From contig JACJWU010000002.1 in the NCBI GenBank assembly GCA_020636995.1, positions 375,290-439,289 on the forward strand: DNA of 64,000 nucleotides. Reading direction: 5' to 3'. Below are positions 17,901-25,490 of this stretch, piece after piece. Within the stretch, counting starts at the first letter, position 1; each line of letters opens with the position of its first letter. The position numbers and the translations under genes are program-made. Source of the DNA: Actinomycetota bacterium. Its GTDB lineage: Bacteria; Actinomycetota; Actinomycetes; S36-B12; UBA10799. The notes beneath the pieces were generated by a model. The model worked only from the letters and a program-made list of their open reading frames with translations, ran no database searches and was not told where the DNA came from.

Positions 17901-20222
17901 TCGGTGGAGTTCTTCGACGCCGATCCTGACGTCGGTGGGGTGTCGATAGGCAAGGCCACGAACCTCGACGCCATCCCTGCGCGCGGTTCCCAGTTCGCGT
18001 ACCTGGACTGGACGCCCGATGCACGGTACGCGGGGAGCGCGCCGCGCTTGTTCGCCAAGGTGGACTCCGACAACGTCGCTGAGGAGATCCACGAGGACAA
18101 CAACAAGGGGTACCGCTCGCACCGGATGGCGGCGGACGCGACGCCTGCGCCGCGGGCACCGGAGGACGTCGAGGTCGACCTCACCCCCGGCCGGAAGTTG
18201 GACATCCAGTGGTCGGATCCGCTGGAGCCCGTGCAGCCGAACGGTCACGAGTGGCGGGTGGTCGCGTACCCGGACGACGGCTCGTCTCCGATCGAACAGA
18301 CGTTGCCCGGCACTCAGAGCGGCGCGTCCTTCAGCGACGTCGCGCCGGGTAGGTACCGCGTGGTCGTGTTCTCAGTCTCCGGGGGAACCTCATCGCCGGC
18401 ATCGCACCCGTCCGAGCCGATCGACGTCGCCACCGAAGCGCCCAATGCGCCGTCCAATGTGACGGGCACAGCCGGGGACGGATCCGTCGGTCTGCAGTGG
18501 GATCCGCCCACAGCAACCGGCGGTGCGCCGATCGACAGTTACCGCATCCGGGAATACCGAGCGCCCGGTGAGACTTACCCTGAGTCGCTGATCGACACGA
18601 CGGTCACGGGTACGACCACCGCGATGACCTTGTCCGGGCTCACCAACGGACGCCCCTACCGATTCACCGTGCAGGCCGTTAACGGTGCAGCGCCGGGCGA
18701 CCAGTCTTCGCCGAGTGCGCCGGTCACGCCGCTGGGTGTGCCGGAGAAGGTCACGAACGTGAAGGCCGCGCGAGGAGGTCCGGGGGAGGCGGAAGTCACC
18801 TGGAACCCACCGGCCGCGTCGCCTGCCCGGGCCGACGTCAGCTCTTACGAGGTCGCCGTGTCGCCCGGTGGCTCGCTGACCCAGTTCCCGGGCGATGTGA
18901 AGAAGGCCACGATGACCGGACTCCAGACCGGGGTCACTTACACCTTCACCGTGCGGCCGATCAGTGCCACGGGGCAAGGCCCCGAGTCCGACGAGAGCAA
19001 CCCTTTGACGTTGCCGGACGCACCGAGCGTGCCACGCAACGTCCGAGCCGCGGCGGGCGCCGAGCCTGGCACTGCTGTGGTGACCTGGATCCCGCCAGCA
19101 AACAACGGTGGGGTTCCCATGGACAGCTACCGCGTATGTCTGGTGGACGGCGCATGTCAGGACGAGTCCGGAACCAGCCAACGATCCGTGTTCTCTGGGC
19201 TGGCCACGAGTACCCCGCTCGTCTTCACGGTGACTGGTCGCAACGAAGCAGGACTCGATTCGCCACCTGCCACCAGTCCTGAGGTCGCACTGGCGGCGGC
19301 GCCCGACATCGCTATCTTGCGCGGACCCCAAGAGGGCTCGTTCACCAGCCCGGAGGCGACCATCGAGTTCGCCACGTCCATCGACGAAAGTGCCGTGACA
19401 TGCTTCATCGACGGTGTCGGTCAGGCGTGTTCGTCGCCGCTTCGCCTCACAGGTCTCAGCGACGGCAAGCACACCTTCCGGGCGAAGGCCCAAGGGCAGG
19501 GAGGCACGGCCTCGACGCCGCTGCTGTCCTGGAATGTGGACAGCCAGGACCCGAAGGCGTCGATCGACGATCTGCCGGCCGTCGCACGCAAGGGCATCCC
19601 GAGGTTGCGCTACTCGGGCAGCGACCGCGGTGGATCGGGTCTTGCGTCGTACCAGATCCGGACTCGTGAGATTGGCGTGCTTGGCAACTTCGGCGACCCT
19701 GTCATCATCAACGACCCGAACTCGGCATCGGAGCGTACGCGCCGACTGGGGTTGGAGCGTGGCAAGACCGCGTGTGCGAGTGTCCGCGCGGTTGACGGCG
19801 TCGGTAACTGGTCTTCGTGGTCGGATTGGAGTTGTGTGACCCGTCCGCTCGATCAAGCGTCATTGAAGGCGACCGGGCGCTGGTCGCAGGTGAAGGGCAG
19901 GTTCTTCTCGCAGAAGAAGGCGCTCAAAGCCGTCGACTACCGTTCGGCGCTCTCGATCCGGATCGGACGCAGTGAGGCGGTGTCGGTGACGGCCGTCGCG
20001 TGCCGCGACTGCGGCCGCCTCGAGGTCAGGCATCGGGGACAACTCCTCAAGGTCATCGACCTCTCCGAAGCCGGCGCCGACAACGTGGGGACCGCAGCGG
20101 GAAGGCACGCGAAGGAGTTCTCGGTGGATTGGCCGGAGTCCGCACGCGGCTATCTGCGACTGGTGTCACTGGGAGGAGGACCCGTCATCATCGATGGGGT
20201 GACGGTCCAAAGGCGCCGATAG
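14958..20222 (+). CDS. Very large secreted multidomain protein with fibronectin type III repeats
   Basis: A 1754-residue exported protein. The start ATG 14958 (GGGAGG upstream) gives a signal peptide, RRYVRTAVGAGVAVLMALP through the cleavage region SASAA. Around residues 405-420 there is an FG-GAP/calcium-loop-like segment, GDIDADGLDDLVAA. From about 595 to 880 lies an unusual Ser/Thr/Lys/Glu-alternating beta-rich region (for example TEATTEVTSESTEDW and VSAKASTEFSLFDVVDVEAE). Residues about 970-1050 look like a CARDB-type adhesion domain (VDSDNVAEEIHEDNN). Four fibronectin type III domains begin near 1067, 1160, 1260 and 1354, followed by an Ig-like module near 1452 and a beta-rich tail. No sortase motif or C-terminal membrane anchor is seen. 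The role is unknown; the alternating region resembles insertion segments of aerolysin-like pore formers, which is inference only. Confidence 0.8.
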   Translation: MVWGVARRRYVRTAVGAGVAVLMALPLTGVVSASAAVPASPATVAQAAPAAVPTPGPVDRFENRRAIGREGLVFANGAAGRYDVYRLNLEQEYNWERDKLQSVNPPRMLSDTKVLDHYNGGFSDYQWKTVEADLDMIAYPDGVMRPSLEPGIATAGRGYCGSSQGPFCVFWTRPLYDANHKLVDDRRYTYAQEIPSTPRTGSEVDIVAGSFGDDLEKSLVVGWVDTNGDVMVAHVYAERGFVLGRPNRVNNLQLAGPPVALGKALPGTSPRLAVGDLQGLGSDQVAVVWAPDSSTSSDRRFAAALVDVDSQRQVRVAVPAQTFAPQLFGSSGAQVSPGAAVLRDTRGAGPATYRLIVGPGIQNAGHLEELRVNGAAFETTRKMLLSDDGGILATNSYRSWHSDIESLGDIDADGLDDLVAAPKLRNYPYGLLEVISLGDIPVPGASQGFRVLASADTEPTVNVTAVDARATDEQAIAPVPGRIRVDKLPQIGLTSSWAGGCPSGQRKAVYNLQNLTYNSQTGKWSIGAGVQQDLSGCSAQVQIPQIASFAVDGRAELGDPVPGQYTTLEPAVILNAPPTHFDILDGRMYDPNFCYAGNQYLVPAVCFFTSEYEKKTEATTEVTSESTEDWAVSAKASTEFSLFDVVDVEAEIRGGYGEKFKNVDVTTTKDTIEVNVKARNTDKIYAIRRAYDTLEYPIYQPGGTEPSGYVLTTTPHTVSKRWIDINSPDAVDLNVNHQPGNILSYPEDLSEAENPFVSPTAKDDQSPPVGTFAQQEFELSDFSDFTYTLTQEKVTAEEASTEKEWNVGGTLKGSGNVAGLVKVSVEVSGDYKNSNLSNTKTTVGDTTKLAAILGGIDESFGETAYTVKPFAYWNESAALVLDYAVSPGIAPPGAPKTWWQQEYGRKPDVTLKLPRLLDYEKQAGISSDSARFISPGVQVFRGPCSPNDLRTPTTEYAKPGVPLCLRAQVENYSLKDQPAGVSVEFFDADPDVGGVSIGKATNLDAIPARGSQFAYLDWTPDARYAGSAPRLFAKVDSDNVAEEIHEDNNKGYRSHRMAADATPAPRAPEDVEVDLTPGRKLDIQWSDPLEPVQPNGHEWRVVAYPDDGSSPIEQTLPGTQSGASFSDVAPGRYRVVVFSVSGGTSSPASHPSEPIDVATEAPNAPSNVTGTAGDGSVGLQWDPPTATGGAPIDSYRIREYRAPGETYPESLIDTTVTGTTTAMTLSGLTNGRPYRFTVQAVNGAAPGDQSSPSAPVTPLGVPEKVTNVKAARGGPGEAEVTWNPPAASPARADVSSYEVAVSPGGSLTQFPGDVKKATMTGLQTGVTYTFTVRPISATGQGPESDESNPLTLPDAPSVPRNVRAAAGAEPGTAVVTWIPPANNGGVPMDSYRVCLVDGACQDESGTSQRSVFSGLATSTPLVFTVTGRNEAGLDSPPATSPEVALAAAPDIAILRGPQEGSFTSPEATIEFATSIDESAVTCFIDGVGQACSSPLRLTGLSDGKHTFRAKAQGQGGTASTPLLSWNVDSQDPKASIDDLPAVARKGIPRLRYSGSDRGGSGLASYQIRTREIGVLGNFGDPVIINDPNSASERTRRLGLERGKTACASVRAVDGVGNWSSWSDWSCVTRPLDQASLKATGRWSQVKGRFFSQKKALKAVDYRSALSIRIGRSEAVSVTAVACRDCGRLEVRHRGQLLKVIDLSEAGADNVGTAAGRHAKEFSVDWPESARGYLRLVSLGGGPVIIDGVTVQRRR

Positions 20223-20264
20223 CGGCTCGGGTGGGTGACCACAGCGGCGGTGGCGTGTGGGTGT

Positions 20265-21224
20265 TCAGCCGGCGCGTCGCGTGGGCACCCCCGGGCTGCG
20301 CGCGAAGACCCGGGCCTGCGGTCGAACGGCTGTGGCGTAGGTGGCGGTCGAGCCTCGCCTGGCCAGCACCGCGAGTGCGTCCTTGAGGGTTCGCATGATG
20401 GTCGACTTCGTCACCGTGGAGCCGGCCATCCTCTCCTTGAGCTCCACCGGCGCGGCGACCGCGGTGGTGTACCCGGCAGTGGACGCCGCCACGAAGAGTT
20501 CGAGGTCGAAGGCGAAACGGGTCTCCCGAAGCCTTGGCAGGACGTCGGCCATGACCTCCCGGCGCAGGAGTTTGCAGCCGGTCTGGGTGTCGTTGACACC
20601 GAGACCGAACAGCGTTCCCACCAGTGTGGAGAAGCCGAACGACACCAATTTGCGTAGGGGAGACGACGCCGAGATGGATCCGGAGTGCTTCTTGTTGGCG
20701 TAGACCATGTCCGCACCGGTCTCCCGGCCGATCTTCAAGTACTCGACGAGGTGCGCGGGGTCGATGTCGCCGTCGGAGTCGACGAACCCGACCCATGATC
20801 CGCGGGCTCGCGAGAAGCCCGCATGCAGCGCACCGCCTTTGCCGCGGTTCTCCGGCAACTCGACGACGCGCACCTCGGGGGGTGTGCCCTCCAGCGTGGC
20901 CATGGAGCCGTCGGTCGATCCGTCCGACACGACGATGAGTTCGTAGCCGATGTCGTCGTCCTGCATGACCTGCACAAGCCGGTCCACCGCCGGCCGCAGC
21001 GCGTCGCCGGGGTTGTAGGCAGGCATCACCACGGTGATCTCGATGCCACGGTTGGCCGGCATCCACAGCCGTGAACTCTCCGACCAGACCGGACGATCCG
21101 GATCTGGCTTGTCCTTCAGCAGTGATCGGCCGACCAGGCTGGCGGGCACCACCACCACTTTGCGCACGGTCTCAACGAACGCCTTCCCGACGTCGGCTGC
21201 AAAGGATGACGAGGACTTGCCCAT
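20265..21224 (-). CDS. Family 2 glycosyltransferase, DPM1/polyprenyl-phosphate type
   Basis: A 319-residue GT-A glycosyltransferase. The nucleotide-sugar core is EITVVMPAYNPGDALRPAVD, ELIVVSDGSTDGSM, ENRGKGGALHAGFSRARG and the metal-binding VGFVDSDGDIDPAHL (DSDGD), followed by NDTQTGCKLLRREV, typical of dolichyl-phosphate mannosyltransferase-like enzymes. There are about 65 N-terminal residues before the core and no obvious transmembrane segments. ATG 21222-21224 is chosen because the frame upstream of it is an overlap with the divergent gene at 21307. It probably glycosylates a polyprenyl phosphate on the cytoplasmic membrane face. It ends 42 bp from the convergent large secreted protein. 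Confidence 0.83.
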   Translation of the reverse strand: MGKSSSSFAADVGKAFVETVRKVVVVPASLVGRSLLKDKPDPDRPVWSESSRLWMPANRGIEITVVMPAYNPGDALRPAVDRLVQVMQDDDIGYELIVVSDGSTDGSMATLEGTPPEVRVVELPENRGKGGALHAGFSRARGSWVGFVDSDGDIDPAHLVEYLKIGRETGADMVYANKKHSGSISASSPLRKLVSFGFSTLVGTLFGLGVNDTQTGCKLLRREVMADVLPRLRETRFAFDLELFVAASTAGYTTAVAAPVELKERMAGSTVTKSTIMRTLKDALAVLARRGSTATYATAVRPQARVFARSPGVPTRRAG

Positions 21225-21306
21225 GTGACCAGCCTGCTGCGTCCAGGAGCCTGTTGCCCGACGAGTGGACGCGCTTTCCATGCCCGGTTGCCAATAGGAT
21301 CGCTGC

Positions 21307-22230
21307 GTGGCTCCTGAGGACGATGTTTTCACCTCCCAGCCCTCGATCCTGGTGGTGGACGACGACCCGGTGCTGACCATGTTGATCGGGGGCATCCTGG
21401 CGCAGACCGGCAAGATCCACACCGCACGGTCGGGTGCTGAGGGACTCGAGATGGCACGCGATCTGGTGCCCGACCTGATCCTGCTGGACGTGCAGATGCC
21501 CGGACAGGACGGGTTCGACGTCATCAGCGAGTTGAAGATGGATCCCGGTCTGCGGCACATCCCGGTCATCTTCATCACCGGTGAGGTGATCCCGGAGATC
21601 GAGTCCCACTGTCTTGAGGCCGGTGGTGCCGACTACATCGCCAAGCCGGTCACGCCCAGGGTGCTGCAGGCCCGCGCGCGCACCCACCTGCTGCTCAAGC
21701 AGCAAGCCGACATGCTGGCCGACCTCTCGTATCTCGACACCATGACCGGTGCGATCAATGTCGGGGCGTTCGAGCAGCAGTTGGACTCCGAATGCAGCCG
21801 GGCGGCGCTGTATGGAAGACCGGTGTCGCTGCTGCTGGTGGACATCGACTCCTTCGGGGCCTACAACCAGACCTACGGTTTCGCAGCCGGGGACGATGTC
21901 CTCGTCGCTGTGGCCAAGGCAGCCAAGTCCGCGGCCGTGCGCCCGGGCGATCTCGTCGGTCGGACCAGCGGCCACCAGTTCGAGGTGCTGCTGCCCGAAG
22001 TCGGCGCCACGGAGGCAGCCCGGGCCGCGGACGGTATCCGCGTGGCAGTCGAGCAGCTCGGCCTGCGTAACAGCGGTTCGAAATCCGGCGATCTCGTCAC
22101 CGTGAGTATCGGAGTGGCCTCGGCCGTCGCGGGCACGGATGCCGCGGCCCTGCGCAGAGCAGCCGGAACAGCGCTGGCGGTCGCGCAAGGCTCAGGCGGC
22201 AACCGCGTGAACGTCGCCGACCCCATGTGA
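21307..22230 (+). CDS. Response regulator with degenerate GGDEF domain
   Basis: A 307-residue two-domain signalling protein. Residues about 13-130 are a receiver: ILVVDDDPVLTMLI, phospho-acceptor Asp in LILLDVQMPGQDGFDV, and the Lys in DYIAKPVTPRVLQAR. Residues about 145-303 follow the GGDEF fold (DTMTGAINVGAFEQQL, LLLVDIDSFGAYNQTYGFAAGDDVL, VTVSIGVASA). The catalytic signature is SGHQF where active cyclases have GG(D/E)EF, so cyclase activity is unlikely. It may act as a receptor or a purely structural output. The start is GTG 21307. No histidine kinase is adjacent. Confidence 0.88.
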   Translation: MAPEDDVFTSQPSILVVDDDPVLTMLIGGILAQTGKIHTARSGAEGLEMARDLVPDLILLDVQMPGQDGFDVISELKMDPGLRHIPVIFITGEVIPEIESHCLEAGGADYIAKPVTPRVLQARARTHLLLKQQADMLADLSYLDTMTGAINVGAFEQQLDSECSRAALYGRPVSLLLVDIDSFGAYNQTYGFAAGDDVLVAVAKAAKSAAVRPGDLVGRTSGHQFEVLLPEVGATEAARAADGIRVAVEQLGLRNSGSKSGDLVTVSIGVASAVAGTDAAALRRAAGTALAVAQGSGGNRVNVADPM

Positions 22231-22304
22231 CGCAGTGTCGACGGCGCTGAACGCTCGACGTGGCGCGATTTCGGCCAGTGATCGAATCCGTGCGCAGTTC
22301 GGTA

Positions 22305-22362
22305 ATCCGTGAGTGTCGCGGATGCTCCCGAGCGCTCCCGGATCGCCGAAGTGCTCACGGAT
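22305..22362. repeat. Short inverted repeat in gene-free stretch
   Basis: ATCCGTGAG at 22305-22313 faces CTCACGGAT at 22354-22362 across 40 bases; a further ATCCGTG lies at 22286. This is the only structure I see in the 211-bp gap between the response regulator and the GlpD-like gene. It could be a regulatory site or a weak hairpin. Confidence 0.4.
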
Positions 22363-22441
22363 TCGGCGGTGACACCGTCGCGACGTGTTCCACATCGGAC
22401 TGAACTCGGCCTCCCGCCTTCCCGGTCCTTAGGATCGAGAT

Positions 22442-24106
22442 GTGGGACTTCGCGAATCCAACATCGACCAACTCAAGGGCGGCATCTTCGATGTCTTGAT
22501 CGTCGGGGGAGGCATCAACGGCGCGGTCTCGGCCGCCGCTCTCGCCTCCCGGGGCGCGCGGGTGGCGGTGATCGACCGTGGGGACTTCGCGGCGTTCACC
22601 TCGGAGGAGTCGAGCAACCTGGTGTGGGGCGGGTTCAAGTACCTGGAGAACTATGAGATCGGCCTGGTGCGCAACCTGTGCAAGTCCCGAAACCACCTGA
22701 TCAAGGCCTATCCGGCCAATCTCAAGGAGATCCGCTTCATGGCGGCGCTCGACGAGAACTCGCCGTACTCGCCGGCCTTCGCAGGACTTGGGGCGACCGC
22801 GTACTGGGTGATCGGCAACGGGTTCACCAAGCCGCCGAAGGTGCTCAGCCGGGAGACCATCGCCGAGCGGGAACCCATCGTGCGCACCGACAACCTGCTG
22901 GGTGGGATCGAGTACTCCGACGCGTACATCGTCGACAACGACTCCCGCTTCGTGTTCGGGTTCGTGCGTTCGGCGCTGAACTCCGGGGCCACCTGCGCCA
23001 ACTACGTCTCCTTCGAGTCGGCTCGGCGCGAAGGTGGGCGCTGGCACGTGCAGTTGCGCGACACGGACACCGGTGAGGAGTTCACGGCGACGACGAAGAT
23101 CATTATCAACGCCGCCGGTCCGTTCGTCGACCCGATCAATGCCGCGCATGGCATCACCACCAAGCACAAGATCGTGTTCTCCAAGGGAATCCACCTGATC
23201 GTCCCGCGGTTGGCGAAGCAGGAGCGGGTGCTGGCGTTCTTCGACGACACCCAGCGGCTGTTCTACGTGATCCCCATGGGCCCGCGGTCCATGATCGGGA
23301 CGACCGACGAACGCGTGACCGATCCGGTCACGGACGTCACCGACGAGGACCGTGACTTCCTGCTCAACCAGATCAACGAGCGTCTGGACCTGCAGACACC
23401 GTTGACCCCGCGCGACATCATCTCCACCCGCAGTGGCGTGCGGCCACTGGTCGTCGAGACGGACAACACCACCTCCGATCAGACCGATTGGACGTCGCTG
23501 TCCCGCAAGCACGCGATCGAGGTCGACGCCGTGCGGGCGTGGGTGACGGTGTTCGGCGGCAAACTGACCGACTGCGTGAACATCGGCAACGAGGTGAGCG
23601 CGCTGGTGAAGAAACTCGGGATCCCGCTGACCAAGGACAAGAAGTCCTGGTACGGCGAACCCCCGAAGGCCACACGGGACGAGTACTTCCGGCAGGCCAG
23701 GCTCATGGGGCTGGACCGGCTCACGACCCGGGCGAGTTTCGAGACCCTCTCGACGCGGCTGTGGCGGCGTTACGGGCTGCGCGCGTTCGCCATGCTGGAG
23801 GCCATGCGCGACGACCCGAGCATGGCCGACGACGTCATCGAGGACGCCGACTACGTGCGCGTGGAACTGCACTACGCCGCGAAGACCGAGATGATCACCA
23901 AACTCGACGACTTCCTGCGCCGCCGCAGCAAGATCGCGCTCGTACTCGACTACGACGAGGTCCGGGAGGCCGACGGTATCCACGAGGCCTGCGAGCTGCT
24001 GTTCGGAGAGGACGCCCAGCGCCGTTTCGACGAGTACTTCACCGACGAGCGCCGCGAGCAGTTGCAGGGGTACCGGGAGCCCAGCGCGTCGTTCCCGCGC
24101 GGCTGA
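22442..24106 (+). CDS. Glycerol-3-phosphate dehydrogenase-like FAD oxidoreductase
   Basis: A 554-residue FAD-dependent oxidoreductase related to aerobic glycerol-3-phosphate dehydrogenase (GlpD). The dinucleotide-binding motif is VLIVGGGINGAVSAAALASRGARVAVIDRGDFAAFTSE (residues about 18-55, written here in parts: GGGINGA then RGDFAAFTSEESSNLVWGG). Further GlpD-like blocks are NAAGPFVDPIN, SKGIHLIVPRL, FYVIPMGPRSMIGTTDE, SGVRPLVVE and WVTVFGGKLTD. The C-terminal domain is present (LWRRYGLRAFAMLE). Length matches GlpD. The start is GTG 22442. It would oxidise glycerol-3-phosphate to DHAP with electrons to quinone, or a related substrate. A functional link to the AGPS-like flavoprotein and FGGY kinase at 5043-8296 is possible, since all concern glycerol/DHAP chemistry. 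Confidence 0.8.
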   Translation: MGLRESNIDQLKGGIFDVLIVGGGINGAVSAAALASRGARVAVIDRGDFAAFTSEESSNLVWGGFKYLENYEIGLVRNLCKSRNHLIKAYPANLKEIRFMAALDENSPYSPAFAGLGATAYWVIGNGFTKPPKVLSRETIAEREPIVRTDNLLGGIEYSDAYIVDNDSRFVFGFVRSALNSGATCANYVSFESARREGGRWHVQLRDTDTGEEFTATTKIIINAAGPFVDPINAAHGITTKHKIVFSKGIHLIVPRLAKQERVLAFFDDTQRLFYVIPMGPRSMIGTTDERVTDPVTDVTDEDRDFLLNQINERLDLQTPLTPRDIISTRSGVRPLVVETDNTTSDQTDWTSLSRKHAIEVDAVRAWVTVFGGKLTDCVNIGNEVSALVKKLGIPLTKDKKSWYGEPPKATRDEYFRQARLMGLDRLTTRASFETLSTRLWRRYGLRAFAMLEAMRDDPSMADDVIEDADYVRVELHYAAKTEMITKLDDFLRRRSKIALVLDYDEVREADGIHEACELLFGEDAQRRFDEYFTDERREQLQGYREPSASFPRG

Positions 24107-24192
24107 CGGCCGCGGGCATTCTGGATCCCCGATCGGCAGAGGCTGTCGGGCGGTGCGGGCATTGAGGTGCCACATGGTGGCGGGATCGACGG

Positions 24193-25293
24193 CTACGGGT
24201 CCTCGAGACTGGTGCGAAGGACCTTCCCGCGGGGGCTGATCCACTCCAGGGAGGCGTCGGGCAACATCCGCACACGCCACGGGGTGTGGGTCTTGAGCCG
24301 GTGGTGGTATCTGCACAGGGTCGCGAGGTTGCCGTCGTGTGTGCTGCCCGCCGGGTATGGGATCACGTGGTCCAGGTCGCAGTGCACCGCGGGGCGGCGG
24401 CATCCGGGGAAGCGACAGTGCCGATCGCGGGTGCGAACCCAGCGTGCCAGCCCGGGGGCCGGACGGTAGCCGGGGGACTCGGGGACCGGGGTCACATCGA
24501 TCCGCTCGGCGCCGCCACACAGCTCGGCGGCATGGCTGGGGCTCAGCGGGCCGTGTCCGACGAGTTCTGGTCCGGCGGGGGTGACGAGCACCTGCACGGG
24601 TACGGGCTGGCCGACGTCCAAACCGGTCACAAGGGCGACGAACGCGTCTGCGCGGGCGGCGTCCTGTCCGCCCTCAATGTTCGCCGCCACTGCGACGAGG
24701 GCGTTCCAGCAGGCCTGGGCCTCCTCAGCGGTCAGATAGGCCCCGATGGTGGCCATGCCGTCTCGCTCGGGATCGAGCCATACGCGACGCTTGCGCTCGG
24801 CCGTCTTGCGTCGGCGCTGCACTGCCTCCGGATCGATCGCGGCCACCCGCCGGGTCAGCCAGGCCCGCAGTTGCGCCCGGGTGTGGCGCCCGGCGTAGGT
24901 AACCGCTTCGCTGACCAGCGGTACGCGGTCGGCCGGATCGAGTTCGCACGTGCCCAAGGCGATCTCCTGCACCTTCGGCAGATCCAGGCGGCCTGTCTGC
25001 AATGCGTCCAGCAGTTCGGGGAGTTCGCTGCAGACCTCGGCGGCCAGATCGAGTCTGCGGGCGGCCGCTCCCGTGGACCAGGACAGTGTGGTGGCCACCT
25101 CGGCCGGTGCCGGATCGACCAAGGCTCCGGTGGGGTCCAGGTACTCCGGCTGTTCGCGCGCCGCCTCGTTCAAAGCCTCCAACTGGCGGGCGTGGGCCCA
25201 GGCGATCACGTGCTCGGAAGCCGCCACGACCGCCATCGGGTCGGCTCCAGGTAGCAGCATCGTCTCCACCGCTGCTGTCACCGACTCATCCAT
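24193..25293 (-). CDS. HNH endonuclease domain protein, DUF222/13E12 repeat family
   Basis: A 366-residue protein of the actinobacterial DUF222 plus HNH family. The long N-terminal helical region contains ADRVPLVSEAVTYAGRHTRAQLRAWLTRRVAAIDPEA and VWLDPERDGMATIGAYLTAEEAQ in the family order. The C-terminal HNH nuclease is DRHCRFPGCRRPAVHCDLDHV followed by THDGNLATLCRYHHRLKTH, with the zinc CxxxC and CxxxH positions and the catalytic DHV histidine. ATG 25291-25293. These genes are repeated and mobile-associated in mycobacteria and relatives; the biological role is unclear. It has no partner gene. The adjacent 25385-25490 stretch is a vapBC relic. Confidence 0.88.
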   Translation of the reverse strand: MDESVTAAVETMLLPGADPMAVVAASEHVIAWAHARQLEALNEAAREQPEYLDPTGALVDPAPAEVATTLSWSTGAAARRLDLAAEVCSELPELLDALQTGRLDLPKVQEIALGTCELDPADRVPLVSEAVTYAGRHTRAQLRAWLTRRVAAIDPEAVQRRRKTAERKRRVWLDPERDGMATIGAYLTAEEAQACWNALVAVAANIEGGQDAARADAFVALVTGLDVGQPVPVQVLVTPAGPELVGHGPLSPSHAAELCGGAERIDVTPVPESPGYRPAPGLARWVRTRDRHCRFPGCRRPAVHCDLDHVIPYPAGSTHDGNLATLCRYHHRLKTHTPWRVRMLPDASLEWISPRGKVLRTSLEDP

Positions 25294-25384
25294 GTTCGAA
25301 CGCTACGCGGGGGGTCTGACAAGTTTCGTCGAGCGCAGGTCTGTTGGGGGACATGCGTGATCGACACAAGATGCGAGGTGCGCA

Positions 25385-25490
25385 CTCAAGTTGGTGGACG
25401 AGCCACCGTGACTTTTCTGCTCGATGTGAACGTGCTCGTCAGCCAGGGGTGCCGATGGTGCCGTGCTGCTCCTAGGTCCCGCCGGAGAGC
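25385..25490 (+). pseudogene. Relic of a vapBC toxin-antitoxin pair
   Basis: The stretch 25385-25411 reads L-K-L-V-D-E-P-P-stop, like the end of the antitoxin at 48791-48812 (ELLDESS-stop). The overlapping GTG at 25408 opens VTFLLDVNVLV, almost identical to the PIN toxin start at 48809 (VTVLLDINVLV), in the same GTGA-overlap arrangement. After about 33 bases the similarity breaks. Bases 25448-25483, in a different frame, read GADGAVLLLGPAG, resembling the toxin's C-terminal GGDTALLVLGAG. This is an internally deleted, frame-broken copy with no function expected. It lies between the HNH gene and the stress-protein gene. Confidence 0.7.

Noticed and set aside
24286..25254. A 322-codon plus-strand frame opposite the HNH gene
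   Set aside because: Shadow of the HNH gene, which has a complete DUF222-HNH pattern.
25408..25476. A functional VapC toxin
   Set aside because: Similarity stops after 11 codons and the C-terminal match is out of frame.
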